This document shows, piece after piece, positions 50,931-61,914 of a DNA stretch of 64,000 nt. Source of the DNA: Prorocentrum cordatum (lineage: Eukaryota > Sar > Dinophyceae > Prorocentrales > Prorocentraceae); NCBI GenBank assembly GCA_963575745.1, contig CAUYUJ010007491.1, positions 393,768-457,767 of the forward strand, written 5' to 3'. Position numbers and translations under genes: made by a program. The number at the start of each line of letters is the position of its first letter. The stretch's first letter is position 1. The notes beneath the pieces are model-generated. The model was not told the DNA's origin and did no database searches. It worked only from the letters and a program-made list of their open reading frames with translations.

Positions 50931-51611
50931 AACTCACAATACCATCAATATTACTTACACTTTGCGGCAATATTGGGGTCCTCTTCGAGCTTGGCCCACA
51001 TCCTGAACCGTCTTGTTATTTCTTCTTGACAGTCTGCACCCACGCCAGTTCGAATGAGCCTCCGCGGGCTTGCCCCAGGAGTGGGCCTCAGGTTCGAACC
51101 TCAGCGACACATTTCTGGAGGACCGCCGATCGAGATATCGGCAGCCCTCCTCCATCCACCACCCTCCGGACTCCACCTCCCTCCCCCCCCGTCCCGGGGG
51201 TGCCATTGTAGCATGTCTCAACTGACTTTCCCCCGAAGTGGGCCAGCGTCTACGGAATTGCCCAGACATTGACAGAGACAGAGGAACAACATCGAACATA
51301 GTTACTCCAACCGTGAAAAAGAGCATGCAAGGAGAGTGAACTTGGCGATGCTACCCGCCCCAGCGAAGATAGCCCCCCACTCATAAATCCCATAAACCAA
51401 CTCACACACACACGCTTATTTTGAATTCCCTACACATCGACTCGAAGAAGAGCCACGCAAGGCATTTACAACAAAAAACTACAAACTTCACTCTGGATTC
51501 GGAACGCGGTCTCTGCGCGAAAGAATTAAACACTTCCGCGAAACAATTCTGGCCTCAAAGGTTGACTGTGGCGACTGGTCACTGTGGCCGCGCAAGCGGC
51601 AGGGTTCCAAA
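50931..51611. other. Unassigned DNA
   Basis: Lower-GC sequence with no gene. CAGGTTCGAACCTCAG at 51090-51105 looks tRNA-like in isolation but has no accompanying arms. Confidence 0.4.
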
Positions 51612-52034
51612 CTAGCACGCCGTGCCCAAACACGGAACGCGCCTGGCGGGCGCCCCCTGGCCGGCCCGACGGCCGCGGCGGGGGCGTCGCCGGCGCGCGG
51701 CTGCGGGGCCGCCGCGGGGCCGTGCACCGCCCGGCTCTGGGCGCAGCGCCGCGCCCGCCGGGGGCATCCTCCTCGGCAGCCCGCGCTGCTCCCGCACGTC
51801 TTTCTCGAAAACTTTGCGCAACTCCCCCATGATGTTGCGCGCCGGGTCCTGCAGGGCGATCGGCTTCAGCATCGGGTTGCGGACGTGCATCATGCGCGGC
51901 GCATCCCACTTCCGCGCGTTCGGCTCGCGCCCGTGCAGGTCAGCCTTCTTGGCGCTGAGCGGCGGGCAGCCCTTGCCAATGTGGAAGAATCGTTTCCCGT
52001 GCCACTGGTGTGCGAAGGCCTGCAAGTCAGATCA
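51612..52034 (-). CDS. Possible exon of unknown gene
   Basis: Minus strand: after TCTGACTTGCAG, a good acceptor-like site, the frame reads AFAHQWHGKRFFHIGKGCPP, SAKKADLHGREPNARKWDAP, MMHVRNPMLKPIALQDPARN and IMGELRKVFEKDVREQRG, then becomes Pro/Ala/Arg-rich toward a stop at 51612. The first 90 residues have balanced, protein-like composition. No donor, start or family is evident and it could be a fragment of a decayed gene on the same strand as the region at 52.9-55.9 kb. Confidence 0.35.
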
Positions 52035-52949
52035 ACTGGCAAAGTTGATGAAGGCGCGAAAGGAGACTGAACTGGGGCCGCCTGTCCTCTAGGAAACCAA
52101 CGAGTTAGGCTGCTTGAGGCTTGGGGCAGCAAGCGCGGACTATGATTGGCGCGCGCGCGGAATGCGAAGCCGAAGATGGAAATTACCCCATCAGGAGATG
52201 AGCTGCATCAGGCCCTTGAAGTACAAGAGTGCAGAACTGTCCAACATGTGTAGCCACCCAACTGAACTACCTGAGCATCTACGAAACGGCAATGTCGGGA
52301 CTGCCGTATGAACGGATGAGGGGCAGGCTACTCCCTCCGTTCCGTAGAAGGCTGAGGCCGACCAGATTTGGATCCAGCGTCGCCCCCAACGCGCCCAAAG
52401 GAAGGCCGGCGGTTCTCGCCCCAGTGCGCGGCAGGAACCCAGCAGCAGACCCCGGGAACTGGTGCCGAGAATTCATGGTAATTCCAGACTGCAAGGTGAA
52501 CCAACGCCTGGACGTAGAGCAAGTGCCGGAGCGGGCACTGCAGCAAGACTTCCCCCGAGGTCTGCGCTCGGGCCGGCTGCGCCTGCTGCAGGTGGCACGG
52601 CTTCAGCGAGAGGCCGAGGGCCATCAGGTGAAGGAGGGGGAAAGTCTAGACCATCATATGCCGCCTGCTTGGTAGCCCTGCGCTTCTCCTTCTGGCATAG
52701 ACATTGGGCTCGGCGCGAAGCTCCCAGTTTCTACCGCAATTCTACAGGATCATCGGAGTCTTCAGCTTCGCACTGCGCATCCTGAGCTCGCCCCCTGCGC
52801 GCAGTCGCGGGCGCAGAGGGCCTCGCGGCCGCAGACGTCGCAGCGCCCGCAACCACAGCAGCCACAGCACAACAGCAACGGTGCACTTCGGCGCGCGCTC
52901 CAGGATCGCCGCCTGCGCGGCCGCCGCCGCCAGGGAGTGGCCATCAGTA

Positions 52950-55870
52950 GCTATGGCACTCATCTATGTCTGGCAAGGCGAGGCACGGCGGGGCAGCGCA
53001 CTGGATGAAAGCGCACCGCTTCCACGCCCAGGCGCCGAACTCGGATGGCACGCGCGGGGGGTCCGCGTGCCCGAGGACCCTGCCTCCGTCAACTTCTCCA
53101 GAAATTGCTTCTGCGTCGCGCGCCTCGGGGTGTTCCGCGGCGTGACAGTGGTGGCGCCTTCTGGCCCATCTCGTGGACCGCCTTGTCGACCTCCGAGACT
53201 CTCTTCACTTCGTTCTCGCCGTCCGAATCGATCCCCTTGGCGGTGTTCGACCGCGCGCGTCGCCGCCCCGTGCAGTCTGGAGGTCTGGCAGTGCCAGGTG
53301 CGCTGGGCCTCGCTGGCCCGCGGGCGGCAACGCTCGCCGCCGCGTGCCTCGCCGAGCCGCGGCCCGCCGCGGCGACGCCGGGCGGCGCGCGGGCGGGCGC
53401 GCGGGCCTGCTCTGAGGAGCCAGAGCCGGCGACCAGCGCCACAGCGCGGGCCGGGGCGCCAGCCTCCACGCGCCGCTGCGGCGGCGCGGGCGGCGGCGGC
53501 GGCGGGCTCGTCGATCTTGCCCAGCAGCCGCTCCGGGCGGAGCTGGCCCTTGAGCAGCATCTCCAACACAACCTGCTTCCTGCTGCCCGCCACCGCGGCC
53601 GGGCTCGCCCGCCTCCCGCCCGGCGCGGCGGGTGCGGCGCCGAGGTGCAGTCCAGGAAGGCCGTCGTGGCGCAGTCCAGGAGGGCAGGGCCTGCCACCAG
53701 CCCGCAGAGCCCAGCGGGGCCGCGCCGAGGGCCGGGCGCACGGCCCAACGCGCACTCTGACGCGCTGTGCCAGCAACCGCGGGCTGACCTGTGCGGAGCA
53801 TGCCATCCAGCTGCTCGAACGGGGCTCCCCCGTCGCCCTCGCTGGCGCGGGCGCCGGGGCAAAAAGCGCCGCGCGCGTCGGCCGCTGACCTGCTGGCCAC
53901 CGGCGGCAGCAGCGGCACATGCCGCGGCGTGGCCCTCGAAGCCGGGGGGCGTGAAGACGTGGTCCATCAGCGCCTTCAGGTCGACCTGCGCTGCGTGGGG
54001 CACGGCGCTCAGCTGCTGGAGTGGGCCCTCCTCATCGTCGCTCTCGCTGGCGCGGGGCTCGGGGCGAATGGGCTGCCCGCGTCGGCCTGCGACCTGCAGT
54101 GGGCGGCGGCGGCGAACATCCCTGCGGCGCCGTCGACGCCAGAGCGACAGGCGACGTGCTTCCACACCTCGCGCGGGCCCATCTGCTCGAGAGCGCCCTA
54201 ATGATCGGCCTGGCTGGCGCGGGCGTCGGAGCGAATCGGCTGCGTGCGTCGGCCGCCGACCTCCTGGCTGCGCTGGCCGTAGACAGCGGCGGCGGTTGTG
54301 GCAGCGGTGGCGGCGTCGTCGACGCCAGACCGCATGGCGACGCGGTTCCACACCTCGTACAGGTCGACCTGCCCTGCCAGGAGCCTGGCCCTCATCGGCT
54401 TGACAGCAAACTCTTCATCGCCCTGGCCCGCGCGGGCGTCGGGCTGGACTGGCTGCGCGCGTCGGCCGTCGGCCTGCTGGTTTTGGGCGGCGGCGGCGGC
54501 GATCACCTCGGCGGCGCCCCTGGCGCTGGGGGGCGCGCGGGCCTGGCCCGCCAGCCAGTGCGGGTCGAGCTGCCGCGCGCGGAGCATGGCGCTCAGCCGT
54601 TGGTGCGCGCACCTCCTCCGCCCTGACATCTGCCGCCCTCGCTGGCGCGAGCGCCGGTGTGGACGGGCTGCTCGAGTCGGCCGTCGGCCTGCTGGCTGTG
54701 GCCGGCGGCGGCGAGTATCCCAGCGGCGCCCCCAGCGCCGGAGATTGGCCTGGCCCACTATGGGCCAGTGCGGGTCGAGCTGCCCCGCGTGACGCATGGC
54801 CCCCATGCAACTGCTGCACAGGCTTGGCCTGCGAGCTGTGGGTGGCCGCAGCGGCAGTGACCACCGCGGCCGCGCCGTTGGCGCCAAGAGGGCCGCGCAG
54901 GCCCTGGGTGGGCCCCTCGGCGCTCGGCGTCGCGGGCGGCGCGCGCGGCTTCTGGGCGGGCTCCGCCGGCTACGGCGGCTCCTGGGCGCGCTCCGCCAGC
55001 TGCGGCGGCGGCGGCTGCGGCCGCGCCTCCTCGCTCTCGCCCTCGTTCTCGTCCTCGGATTCGTAGCCGTCGCGCGGGAGGAAGGCCGCCACCGCCTTCT
55101 GGATGTCTTGGCCCACGTTGCCCTCGGGGCCCTTGTCTTCCTCCGGCGCCGGCGCCAGAACGGGCGCCGAATGGGGTTCCGCCTGGGCGGGTTCTGGATC
55201 CTCCGCCGGCGGAGCCACCGCTGCTTGCGCGCCCGCGCGGCTCTGTCTGGCGGCGGCCGCGCGCAGCGGCCAGCCCGTCAAGACGTCGGCGTCGCCGCCC
55301 TCCGCGGAAGGGGCCTTGCATCCCAGGCCCTCCTGCTCGCCAGTCCAGAATGCCACATGCTCGTCCCGCCCCAGGGAGTGGGGGGGGACGACGCCCACGA
55401 GGGCCGCTGCGGGCGGCGGGAGCCCGCCGCCCTGGTTGAGGTTCGCAGCCTGCATGGCGAGAATGGCCGCCTGCATACTATTGAGGTGCGTCTTCGCAAC
55501 CTGCAGCTTCGCCTGCGCCATCTGTGTGGACTCGTACTGTTCCGCCATCTGCTTCTGCTGCCAGCAAGCTCCTGTTCCGCAGCCTCCAACTGAGCCAGCG
55601 CGGCACTCGCTTGCTGAGCCGAGGCCATACACGATGCTGACACATCGGGCGGCTGCCGCTGCTGCGGGCGGTCCGTAGGCACGGGCATACTCAAGGCTCA
55701 CCCCTTGACATGATGTTGCATCGCGTCCTGGTGCGGCGCCAGCTGCTGCAGCGCCGAGAGAGCAGACGCCGCACTGCAGGAGTTCAGCGGCAGGCCCTGC
55801 ATCCAGGCCGGCGGCGCGTCCTGCTGCATCATGGGGCCTGGGGGGCTCCCCAATGGGTGATACTGTGAGC
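52950..55870 (-). pseudogene. Gln/Ala-rich coiled-coil and tandem-repeat gene region (decayed)
   Basis: Minus strand, 5' to 3'. First a Met/Gln-rich part (PMMQQDAPPAWMQGLPLNSC), one TGA, then PPDVSASCMASAQQASAALA; after a frameshift near 55560 the coiled coil QKQMAEQYESTQMAQAKLQV continues with NSMQAAILAMQAANLNQGGG. Next comes an acidic Pro/Ala region with YESEDENEGESEEA. After a stop at 54970 there are about six degenerate ~200 bp coding units (54830-53650), the consensus running Q.DL...W, DAA.AAAAA, GRRAQP..PDARASEGDDEE. Then RKQVVLEMLLKGQLRPERLL and VKRVSEVDKAVHEMGQKAP. Parts change frame between units, so it is either a multi-exon gene with unresolved introns or a pseudogene. No known family recognised. 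Confidence 0.45.
53650..54830 (-). repeat. ~190-205 bp tandem coding repeat, about six units
   Basis: Units recognisable by CAGCTCGACC/CAGGTCGACCTG near their starts and GCAGGCCGACGGCCGACGCGC near their ends; the shared pattern recurs near 54830, 54600, 54410, 54200, 54030 and 53830. Units 2 and 3 are in one uninterrupted frame (minus), later ones shift frame. The units differ considerably, so the duplication is not recent. Confidence 0.6.
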
Positions 55871-56235
55871 GTCGAGGGTAGTGATTCAACCGGATCACAA
55901 CGTAAGTCCAGACGGCTTGAGCCCAAATGGCTACGGACGCCACATCCTCAGCCGTCTTGAATCCATTGTGGGCCGTTTTGGAGCGCTCGTGGGCCGACTC
56001 AGAAACCTCTCGGCCGATCTTCGATGCCTCTGGTGGATATCTGTGGCCGCGTTGGGAGTACTGTGGGCCGTCTTGGAACCATGTGAAGCCTCCACGACCC
56101 CCCATTGCAGGAAGGTAGCGCGGGCGCAACCCGAATGTCCCAGGTGGGTTCGGACCCCTGGACTGGGAACCCAATACCCATCAACATACTGCATACGCGT
56201 GCAAGCGGTAACATATGGATGCATGCAAGCATGCA
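55871..56235. other. Unassigned DNA
   Basis: Contains GGCCGTCTTGAATCC and GGGCCGTCTTGGAACC motifs related to the CCAAGACGGCC arrays (inverted orientation). No gene. Confidence 0.4.
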
Positions 56236-56411
56236 AGCAGGTATGTTTGTATGTATGTATGCACGCATGTATGTCTATGTGCATGTATGCACGTATGTCA
56301 GCTTATATGCACATATATATGTATGTATGTATGTATGCATGTATGCATGTATGTATATGTACCTGTATATGTATACGTAAACGTGTAGCTGCTTGTGTAT
56401 ATGTATATGCG

Positions 56412-56448
<37 letters not shown>

Positions 56449-56450
56449 CA
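56236..56450. repeat. (TATG)n / (TA)n microsatellite
   Basis: GTATGTATGTATG, GCATGTATGCATG and ATATATATATATACATATAT runs. Non-coding. Confidence 0.9.
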
Positions 56451-56524
56451 GAGTGAAGGGGGCTGAACCGAACGGTCATTCACTGTCCCTTGCAGCGTGG
56501 CTGAAGTGGAATTCCGCGATGCGG

Positions 56525-56682
56525 GTTCTTGTTGTTGTTGATGTTGTTGTTGGTGTTGGTTTTGTTGTTGTTGTTGTTGGTGTTGTTGTTGTGTTTGTTG
56601 TGTTTGTTTGTTTGTTTGTTTGTTTGTTTGTTTGTTTGGTTGGTGTCTATTGTTTGTTGTTTGTTGTTTGTTGTTGTTGGCG
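56525..56682. repeat. (GTT)n / (GTTT)n microsatellite
   Basis: GTTGTTGTTG triplets to 56600, then (GTTT)n at 56600-56640, then TTGTTTGTTG. It directly precedes the 11 bp minisatellite. Confidence 0.9.
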
Positions 56683-56685
56683 TCC

Positions 56686-56992
56686 CACCCGCAACCCGCC
56701 CCGCGACCCTCCCGCGACCCACCCCGCGACCCACCCGCGATCCACCCGCGACCCACCCCGCGACACACCCGCGAACCACCCTGCGACCCACCCGCGACCC
56801 ACCCGCGACCCACCCCGCGATATGCCCGCGACCCACACCGTGACCCTCCCAACGACACACCCGCGACCCACCGCCGACCCATCCGCGACCCACCCGCGAC
56901 CCACCCCGCGACCCACCCGCGACCCACCCGCGACCCACCCGCGACCCACCGCGACCCACCCGCGACCCACCCACCCCGCGACCCACCCAAAA
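56686..56992. repeat. ~11 bp minisatellite CGCGACCCACC
   Basis: About 27 copies of CGCGACCCACC with single-base length variation (CCCGCGACCCACC, CCCGCGAACCACC, CGTGACCCTCC). Unit length 10-13. It merges into the longer-period satellite that follows, whose units end in the same CCCACCCGCGACCC motif. Confidence 0.9.
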
Positions 56993-57510
56993 TTTTCGGC
57001 GCCTGCGGCGGGTTTCTTTTGCATTCGTTCCAGGTGGAGCCTGCGACCCACCCGCGACCCACCCCGCGACCCACCCAAAATTTTCGTCGCCTGCGGCGGG
57101 CTTCGTTTTCATTTGCTCCAGGTGGAGAACCTGCGACCCGCCCGCGGCCCAAACCGCGTTCAGTGTACAAATCAAAATGTTCGGCGCCTGCGGCGGGCTG
57201 TTTTCGAAGTCCTTCCAAGTGGAGGTGGAGAGCCTGCGACCCACCCGCGACCCAAACTACGTTCACTGAACAAGCCAAAACTTCGGCGCCTGCGGCAAAT
57301 TTCCTTTGCAGCCGTTCCAGGTGGAGAACCTACGACCCAAACCGCGTTCAGTGTACAAATCAAAAGTTTCGGCGCCTGCGGCGGGCTGTTTTTGCATTCC
57401 TTCCAGGTGGAGGTGGAGAGCCCGCGACCCCACCCGCGACCCAAACTACGTTCACTGAACAAGCCAAAACTTCGGCGCCCGCGGCGGGTTTCTTGTGCAT
57501 TCGTTCCAAA
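56989..57510. repeat. 85-104 bp satellite in alternating A/B pairs
   Basis: Six units each opening AAAA.TTTCGGCGCCTGCGGC start at 56989, 57077, 57174, 57277, 57362 and 57466. Late units alternate between a tail CAAACCGCGTTCAGTG and a tail CAAACTACGTTCACTG, giving an approximately 188 bp dimer (57174 to 57362; 57277 to 57466). Each unit contains TTCCAGGTGGAG and ends in CGACCCACCCGCGACCCA-type sequence. Minus-strand frames stay open but no start, splice site or family is evident. Confidence 0.85.
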
Positions 57511-57514
57511 CGGA

Positions 57515-57617
57515 GGAGGAAAAGGAGGAAGAGGAGGAGGAGGAGGAGGAGGAGGAGGAGGAAAAGAAGGAATAGGAGGAGGAGGAGGAGGAGGAGGAGG
57601 AGGAGGAGGAGGCGACG

Positions 57618-57658
<41 letters not shown>

Positions 57659-57765
57659 AGACGCGGACGAGGAAGAGGAGCAGGAGGAGGGGGAGGAGGA
57701 GGAGGAGGAGGAGGAGGAGGAGGAGGAGGAGGAGGAGGAGGAGGAGGAGGAGGAAATGGGCGCCA
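57515..57765. repeat. (GAG)n-(GAC)n-(GAG)n tract
   Basis: GGAGGAGGA to 57612, ACGACGACG to 57660, then GAGGAGGAG to 57752. Non-coding. Confidence 0.9.
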
Positions 57766-59284
57766 TCGACAAGAAAGTGAGGGCGACGAGGTCCGCCGGC
57801 TCGACGCCCGCGTCGCCCGCGCCCGCCCATTTACTCTTATCCGCAATTGCGGGGTGCTACGTACGTCTATTCGTATGCGTATATGCGTGTATATGTGTAC
57901 CGCTGTAGACGTCAGATCGGAAGGATTGGAACATAGCGTCCCCTTCCCAAGCCACAAAAAGTAACAGAGCCAAGCCGCTGGATGGGGAACCATGCAGAAA
58001 AAGACTTCTCCAAAGGTGGGGGTGGCGCTACAGAGGCCATGTGGCACCTCAAAGGTCGGGGACCCCCCCGCAGGAAACGGACGTCACAGAGGCAGAGGAG
58101 CACACAAAAGGCAAAGAGGCCACCTTGCGACCTGGGGCACCCCAGGGCACCGATTGACGACTGGCCCGCACTGGCTTACCAGGATGCCGCCAGCCGAAGC
58201 AACTCGATGCGAAATACGACGCCAGGCCAGCTTCGCTCCCTCTCCTTTCCTCCTCCCCCTCCTGTCACTTCTTCGCCTCGGCGCGGCCCGCCGACTCAGC
58301 AGCCGCGCTTGCGACCGCCAGCGCTGCCAACAAAATAATCATGTCTTCTCCCGCCCTCTCCGTTTCTCCCTGCTGTACTCCCTTCTGCCTCATTCTCGCA
58401 CTCCCAAAACCCCTTCTTCCGTCCTCCATTCTGCCTCCTCCGTCCCCCCCTCCGTCCTGCCTCCTCCCTTCTCTCCCTGCTTTGTCCCCTCTCCTCCCTT
58501 CATTCCCTCATCCGTTCCCTTTCTCCCTCCTTCATCCCCCCGCCCCCCTCCCTCGACCCTCATCGGGGCCCGCCTTGTCCACGTCTTTGGGGTGCATGTT
58601 CTGCATGATGCCATTGATCTGCGGACGCTGGTTGGAGGGTGGAACAGGGGGGAGGGCGAGGGAAGGCAAGGGAAAGGAGGGCAAGGGGAAGGGCAAACGG
58701 GAGGGAAGGGGGTAAGGCCACGGGGGAGGGAGGGAGGGGGGATGCTGCTTGCCTCCCGGAAATTTCCATGGAAAGGAACGGAGGGGAGGAGGGCAGGGGG
58801 AGAGGAGGAATTGACGAACGATGAAGCAAAGAGGGAAGATCAAAAAGGAAGAAGCAAGATGAGGAATGACGAGGGAATGAGGAGGAAAGTTTTGGGATGA
58901 GAGGAGGGCAGAGCGAGCGGAAAATGATGAGGGGCCAATGACAAGGAGGAGGGACGATGCGGGAGATGGGGAGTTCTTAAGGGAGGAGGAAAGGCAACGG
59001 AGTCAAGAGGAGGCAGGAGGAACCGGAGAAATCCCACCAGCCCTTCAGGGCGTGAGTGGTTTAGAGCGTTTTGACTTACAGCCCCCCTTCTTCCCCTTGG
59101 GGAAGGGTTTGCCCCTCCCCCTGCCCCCTGGACCTGGACAGGGCGTCTCGCGAGGGGTCGGAGCGTCCAAGATGGCCTCGGTGAGAAGGCCCAAATCATT
59201 GACTTGATGTTGCTGAGGTTTCGGGCCAATGTTTGCCTCCTGGGGTGGGGAGCTAATCGGAACATCCCCCTCATTTGGTCGCTC
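57766..59284. other. Unassigned DNA
   Basis: Pyrimidine-rich at 58240-58560 and GGGAGGG-rich at 58635-58960. 59070-59175 is the partner of the 50480-50610 repeat. No gene. Confidence 0.45.
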
Positions 59285-59560
59285 GCATCCAAGATGGCCT
59301 CACGGTGGCCCCCGAGGCTCCCGAGGGTGTCCCAAGAGTGCCCCAAGAGTGCCCCAAGAGGCGTCCAGGAGCCCCCCCAGAAGCCGCCAAGATGCCCCCA
59401 ATGGGCTCCCAAGAGAGCCCCAAGAGGCCCCAAGAGGCTTCCCCGAGGCAACCACGACGCTTCGAGAGGCCCCCAGGATCGCCTAAAGGCCCCCAAGACG
59501 CCGAAACAGGCCTACAAGAAACTCCCGAGAGGCATCCGAAGAGAGGCATCCAAGAGGTCC
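59285..59560. repeat. CCAAGAGGCCCCAAGAG array
   Basis: Tight array: CCCAAGAGTGCCCCAAGAGTG, CCAAGATGCCCCCAATG and CCCAAGAGGCCCCAAGAGG, with AAGAGGCATCCGAAGAGAGG at the end. It is bounded downstream by a CTTCTTCTT/CTCCTCC tract (59580-59690). Confidence 0.75.
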
Positions 59561-59690
59561 CTGGCCTTCCTCTTCGCCCTTCTCTTCTTCTTCTTCTTCC
59601 TCATCCGCCGAATCCTCCTCATCCATCCTCCTCCTTTCTCCCTCCTCCCTCCTCCCTCTTCCTCCTCCCTCCTCCCTCCTCCTTCTCCTC

Positions 59691-60604
59691 TTGGGTATGA
59701 CGGCTTCCCAGCCTTTATTTCACTGCGTGTTACCCAACATGCCTGCTCAGGGCAAGTCGCCTGGTCATCGTTTCTGGATGGGCTGGTGGGGCTACGAAGC
59801 ATCTAGAATAGGATCTGGGAGAGGAGGGAGGGATTGATGAGGGGAGGCAGAAGGGAATGACAAGCAAGAAACGCCAGCGGGGGAGCTCACTAAGAAACAG
59901 AACACGGTGCACGACGGGACGAGCGAGGTGAGAGAGGGAACCCTTCGAGCGGCTGGGCAAACATACGGAAGGCGCTGGTCTGCACATCATGTGTGGCGGC
60001 AAGACGCGGGGTGATCTCTTCTTCTTCGTCCTACTACTTACTAACCACCCTCTTCATGGCACATGCACTAGACGAAGCGAGCCAGGATCCTTGGCAACTC
60101 GTCCAAATGGGGCGAACAAAACAACGAACATGTAATTCGCTGGCTGCTTGCATGCACGATCCAACAAGAGTCGCCAAACGTACTCATGATGGGAACGATG
60201 GCTGGACACGAACGCGCTTTCAACAATTTGTCTCGTGCACAAAGAAGGCCTCCGCTCCAGAGTACCGCACGGCCAATTCCCGCCAGGTGCTTTGCCCAAC
60301 AACTGGGCAATGCAACATGCCTGTATATGATGCAAAGGCTCCCGTTTCATCGGGTCACCGAGGGTTCACGTGCCCTGGCGATTGTCGAGGTTTTCTGTGA
60401 AACCGTCCGTCTAGCCTTTTACCCAACAGCGGTGTATCCTTCCCTGCAACTGGCGATCAGGCAGCCGCCGCCTGACTCCTACTTGAGTCTCTGCACCTCG
60501 CCCCCTTGCTGGCACCGCCTCCAGTACCCCAAGCACCACAGAACAGTGCAGACCATGGCCAGATATTCACACTGGAGGTGCTGCGGCAGATGCTGCTAAT
60601 GTTA
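59691..60604. other. Unassigned DNA
   Basis: A plus-strand frame 59993-60400 (135 residues, several Cys: CNSLAACMHD, CTKKAS, CPTTGQCN, CPGDCRG) is open but has no recognisable family; the composition is not GC-driven, so it is worth a search. Confidence 0.35.
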
Positions 60605-60755
60605 CGTTGGGCCTGTCCCTCTACAGGAAGAAGATTCAAAAATAGTCGAACAATAGTCTTGGGACTATGTCTTAGCATGTGTTGGCAATTCTTGAATATT
60701 TTTGGAATGTGTCAAACTTTTCGTCCAAAAACCCCCTGTAGGAGGACAGGCACGA
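60605..60755. mobile_element. GCCTGTCC inverted-repeat element with probable 9 bp duplication
   Basis: Arms GCCTGTCCCTCTACAGG (60611-60627) and the reverse complement of 60734-60750, GCCTGTCCTCCTACAGG, match at 15 of 17 positions; the interior is AT-rich (TTCAAAAATAGTCGAACA...TTGAATATTTTTGG), unlike its surroundings. CTAATGTTA (60596-60604) and CTAATGCTA (60756-60764) flank it as a likely 9 bp target duplication with one change. MITE-like. Confidence 0.65.
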
Positions 60756-60764
60756 CCTAATGCT

Positions 60765-61526
60765 AGTGCAGCCCACTCGGGTGCTGGCCTGTCGGCCATA
60801 GACCCCACACGAACTCAGAATTCCGATGTGCACACTGGAAGCCACACAGCTGTGGCGACAGCCTGGCGGGCGCACGGCCCCCCCCCCAAAAAAAAAAGCA
60901 TCGAGCGGAGCCTCATGGGCCCTCCCCCCTAAGGCCTGCTGCCGCCCACCCCCCGAAGAGCTCCCGCCTTCCACTCCCACAACTGGAAAATGGAGACGCG
61001 CGGCAACGCTACCGGATGATGAACAATGCCAAGCAAAACTCGACCTGGCACCCTTTTATTCGGAATTTGACCCGGCTCTCAGCAACCTCCCGCCAGCTTC
61101 CCTGTTACACTTATTACTGACCCCCCAAACAGCCGCCACCCGAATGGCTGGGCTGGCACTGTGGCGAAACTTGCCGCAGGCAGCTGGATATATTTATATG
61201 TATATATGTATATATGTATATTTGTAAATATACACACATAGATATGTGTATACTTTTGTATATACATGCATGGCTCTCTCGTTCTCTTGTTCCCTTCTCC
61301 GGGCGTCAGAAAGAAAGCACAAGGAGTGGACGGGAGCAAGAAGGATGAGGACGTCGAAGAAGGCACCGAGGATAGAGAGGGGGAGGGCGAGGGGGAAAGG
61401 GAGGAGGATCATACAAATAAAAGAGCAAACAAGGACGACGAAAAGGAGGACGATTACGATGAGGAGCAGGGGGAACAGGAGGAGGGAGATAATGCGGAAA
61501 ACATGTAGCACACTACGAGGACAGTG

Positions 61527-61579
<53 letters not shown>

Positions 61580-61914
61580 AAGGCCCAGAACGCAAGGCAC
61601 CGCCCATGCATCGTGCTCTCCACACCCCATCCCCTGCGTCGTGCGCTCCGTACTCCCCACTGTGTGCTCCCCTGTAGGCCTCCGTGAAACGCCTTCTCCG
61701 TCCACAATGCGGAGAACATCTACAAGGCAGAGCCCCGACGACATCACAATCATTCAGCCGACAGCTCTTTGGCCGGCACGGCCTCAAGAGAAAATCTCCG
61801 CTCATGGACTGGAGACTTCGACAGCGCGTGTCGGCATGCACGTGCAACCGCCTACTGCACATCACCTCCCCGCTCCCCCCCCTTTCCTCCTCCCCCCTCC
61901 TGCCCATCTCCTGA
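60765..61914. other. Unassigned DNA with TA microsatellites
   Basis: (TA)n/TATG at 61188-61265 and (TA)n at 61525-61577. The 61155-61193 segment matches 24866-24905. No gene. Confidence 0.5.

Noticed and set aside
51085-51130. tRNA-like T-arm (GGTTCGAACC)
   Set aside because: No matching acceptor, D or anticodon arms around it on either strand.
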